Below, in pieces: positions 5,363 to 6,011 of a DNA stretch of 6,011 bases; position 1 is the first letter of the stretch; each line of letters starts with the position of its first letter. The notes under the pieces are model-generated. The model saw only the letters and a program-made list of their open reading frames with translations, did not search any database and was not told the origin of the DNA. The position numbers and the translations under genes were made by a program. The DNA is taken from assembly GCA_036733305.1 (NCBI GenBank), contig DAINAT010000159.1, forward strand, positions 1 through 6,011. Direction: 5' to 3'. This DNA comes from UBA7672 sp036733305 (GTDB taxonomy: Bacteria > Pseudomonadota > Alphaproteobacteria > Caulobacterales > Hyphomonadaceae).

Positions 5363-5558
5363 GAGTGCTTCTCTCCCCGTCTGGTCCCCCACGATTGCGC
5401 CAACTCCCGCACAGTGACAATGCCCCCACCCCCATCGCCGCCACCCCCCCCCAAGAAAGCACCCCACCCACCACGACCATTTCCTCGCCCCGCTCCTCCC
5501 GACGAAAGCAGGAACCCAGGAGCGGCTAGTCCCGCGGCCAAGACCACCCCCCAACCCC
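5363..5558. other. Gene-free C-rich low-complexity stretch
   Basis: No credible gene is seen. From about 5423 to 5500 the plus strand is mostly C with scattered A, including a 9-C run at 5444-5452. Around 5500-5520 there is a CGACGAAAGCAGGAACCCAG segment that looks like an end of the common dispersed repeat with hairpin arms. Long open frames across it are compositional shadows. Confidence 0.5.
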
Positions 5559-5581
5559 GTAGGGTGCATCAACGATGCACC
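5559..5581. repeat. GGTGCAT-type palindromic repeat, copy 2
   Basis: GTAGGGTGCATC followed by AACGATGCACC: GGTGCATC (5563-5570) and GATGCACC (5574-5581) form a perfect 8-bp stem around AAC. It shares AGGGTGCAT with the element at 4081. It is a compact hairpin of the same family. Confidence 0.7.
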
Positions 5582-5588
5582 TCTGGAA

Positions 5589-5607
5589 GCGTGAACCCTG
5601 TTCACGC
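5589..5607. repeat. 8-bp perfect hairpin
   Basis: GCGTGAAC (5589-5596) and GTTCACGC (5600-5607) pair exactly around CCT. It lies directly between the GGTGCAT palindrome and the next hairpin, making a string of stem-loops. No T-run follows, so termination is not clearly indicated. Confidence 0.6.
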
Positions 5608-5708
5608 GTTCCCGGCGAAGGCCGGGAACCAGTCCCACCAAAAGAGAGCGCGTCAGCGCACAATATCCAGCAACACGCCCACCCGCTGGACCCCCGCCTG
5701 CGCGGGGG
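5608..5708. repeat. Bipartite palindromic repeat element
   Basis: The left arm is a 9-bp perfect stem, GTTCCCGGC/GCCGGGAAC, at 5608-5629 with loop GAAG. The right arm is CCCCCGC/GCGGGGG at 5691-5708 with loop CTGC. CCAG (5629-5632) after the left arm and CTGG (5686-5689) before the right arm are inverse copies, so the whole is one symmetric element of about 101 bp. Repeats with such GGCCGGGAACCAG and CTGGxCCCCCGCCTGCGCGGGG ends are frequent between genes of many proteobacteria. Confidence 0.7.
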
Positions 5709-5726
5709 ACACGTCTGTAAGCGATG

Positions 5727-5860
5727 CGAGAATGGGGGATAGTGGTGATGCAGAACTGCAGGACAGCCAAAACCCATCCCACCTGATTTCAACCACCTGC
5801 GCCCGCAGCGTGGGGGATAGTCCCTCCCAGAATCTACCGCCCCCCGGGCCGGGATATACT
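5727..5860 (+). promoter_or_regulatory. Promoter-like module, copy 2 (upstream of the last gene)
   Basis: CGAGAATGGGGGATAG at 5727-5742, a second TGGGGGAT at 5811-5818 (78 bp after the first at 5733), CAGAATCTAC at 5828-5837 and GGCCGGGATATACT ending at 5860. All spacings equal those of the copy at 2305-2172. TATACT (5855-5860) is a good -10 hexamer and the ATG of the next gene starts 8 nt after its last base, with no Shine-Dalgarno sequence between, so the transcript would begin at or next to the ATG. CAGAATCTAC contains a GANTC site. No clear TTGACA -35 is present; the conserved blocks may bind an activator. Confidence 0.55.
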
Positions 5861-5867
5861 CCCACCC

Positions 5868-6011
5868 ATGAAAGCGCTCTGGCAGATCATCCTCACGATC
5901 CTCTGGCGCCTCCGCCCCGTTCAGGCGCTGGAGGTGAACCTCCGCGACGTGATCGACATGGGCCTCGCCATGTTCGCAGACGACCTCGCCCTCGATGACA
6001 TCACCCACGAC
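5868..6011 (+). CDS. Start of an unidentified gene, 3' end outside window
   Basis: A frame open from the ATG to the window end gives 48 residues. It begins MKALWQIILTILWRLRPVQA, a hydrophobic, possibly membrane-associated or amphipathic helix with basic residues, then an acidic stretch LEVNLRDVIDMGLAMFADDL and on. No family is recognised from this piece. The start is chosen because it lies just after the -10-like TATACT of promoter-like module copy 2. There is no ribosome-binding site before it, so if it is the true start it is probably leaderless. An internal ATG at 5958 (after GACGTGATCG) is possible but less well placed. Confidence 0.5.
   Translation, partial: MKALWQIILTILWRLRPVQALEVNLRDVIDMGLAMFADDLALDDITHD

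Noticed and set aside
5444..5452. 9-C run as a phase-variation tract
   Set aside because: It is not within or just before any credible gene, so a switching role has no support.
4499..5998. 499-codon open frame on +
   Set aside because: It runs antisense through the GST and VOC genes and then through repeats and C-rich DNA; composition is Ser/Pro/Arg low complexity with no domain.
1..6011. tRNA, rRNA or CRISPR array
   Set aside because: No T-loop-like GGTTCGAATCC stretch, rRNA-like block or regularly spaced 25-40 bp repeat was found on either strand by eye.

Overview
The window is GC-rich, roughly two-thirds G+C by eye. Most genes are ordinary chromosomal ones separated by repeat-bearing intergenic DNA. 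A portal protein of the gene-transfer-agent (GTA) type, many GANTC sites (the CcrM methylation target of alphaproteobacteria) and the overall gene style point to an alphaproteobacterium, perhaps near Caulobacterales/Hyphomonadaceae. That placement is an inference and was not checked by search.

Layout, left to right. The left edge holds the end of a DUF262 (GmrSD-type, DGQQR motif) gene on +, which looks damaged or shortened at both ends. It is followed by a possible 21-residue hydrophobic peptide and a 103-bp inverted-repeat element that separates it from a convergent phage/GTA portal gene on -. The portal stands alone: no terminase, protease or capsid gene flanks it. Upstream of the portal is a promoter-like module that recurs, with identical internal spacing, in front of the last gene of the window (5868 onward). 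Between 2344 and 3932 lie three small + strand genes whose products all end in a VD(I/V)xA-type tail. A VOC-family gene on - sits between the second and third, and its stop codon overlaps that of the second. The intergenic stretch before the third small gene carries five GANTC sites within 192 bp.

After the third small gene comes a short tandem repeat, a fragment of a lost gene (3962-4078) cut off by a GGTGCAT-type palindromic repeat, and then a - strand pair: a VOC-family gene (5362 to 4985) followed by a glutathione S-transferase (4847 to 4215). An 8-bp perfect inverted repeat lies in the gap between them and may be an operator. The 505 bp from 5363 to 5867 hold no convincing gene: a C-rich low-complexity tract, four hairpin-forming repeats and the second copy of the promoter-like module. 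The last gene starts at 5868 and runs off the window.

No single pathway links the genes. The VOC/GST pair suggests glutathione or electrophile metabolism; the rest looks like accessory and partly decaying DNA. The items most worth a second look are the duplicated promoter-like module with possible leaderless starts, the family of small proteins with a shared C-terminus, and the orphan GTA-type portal.
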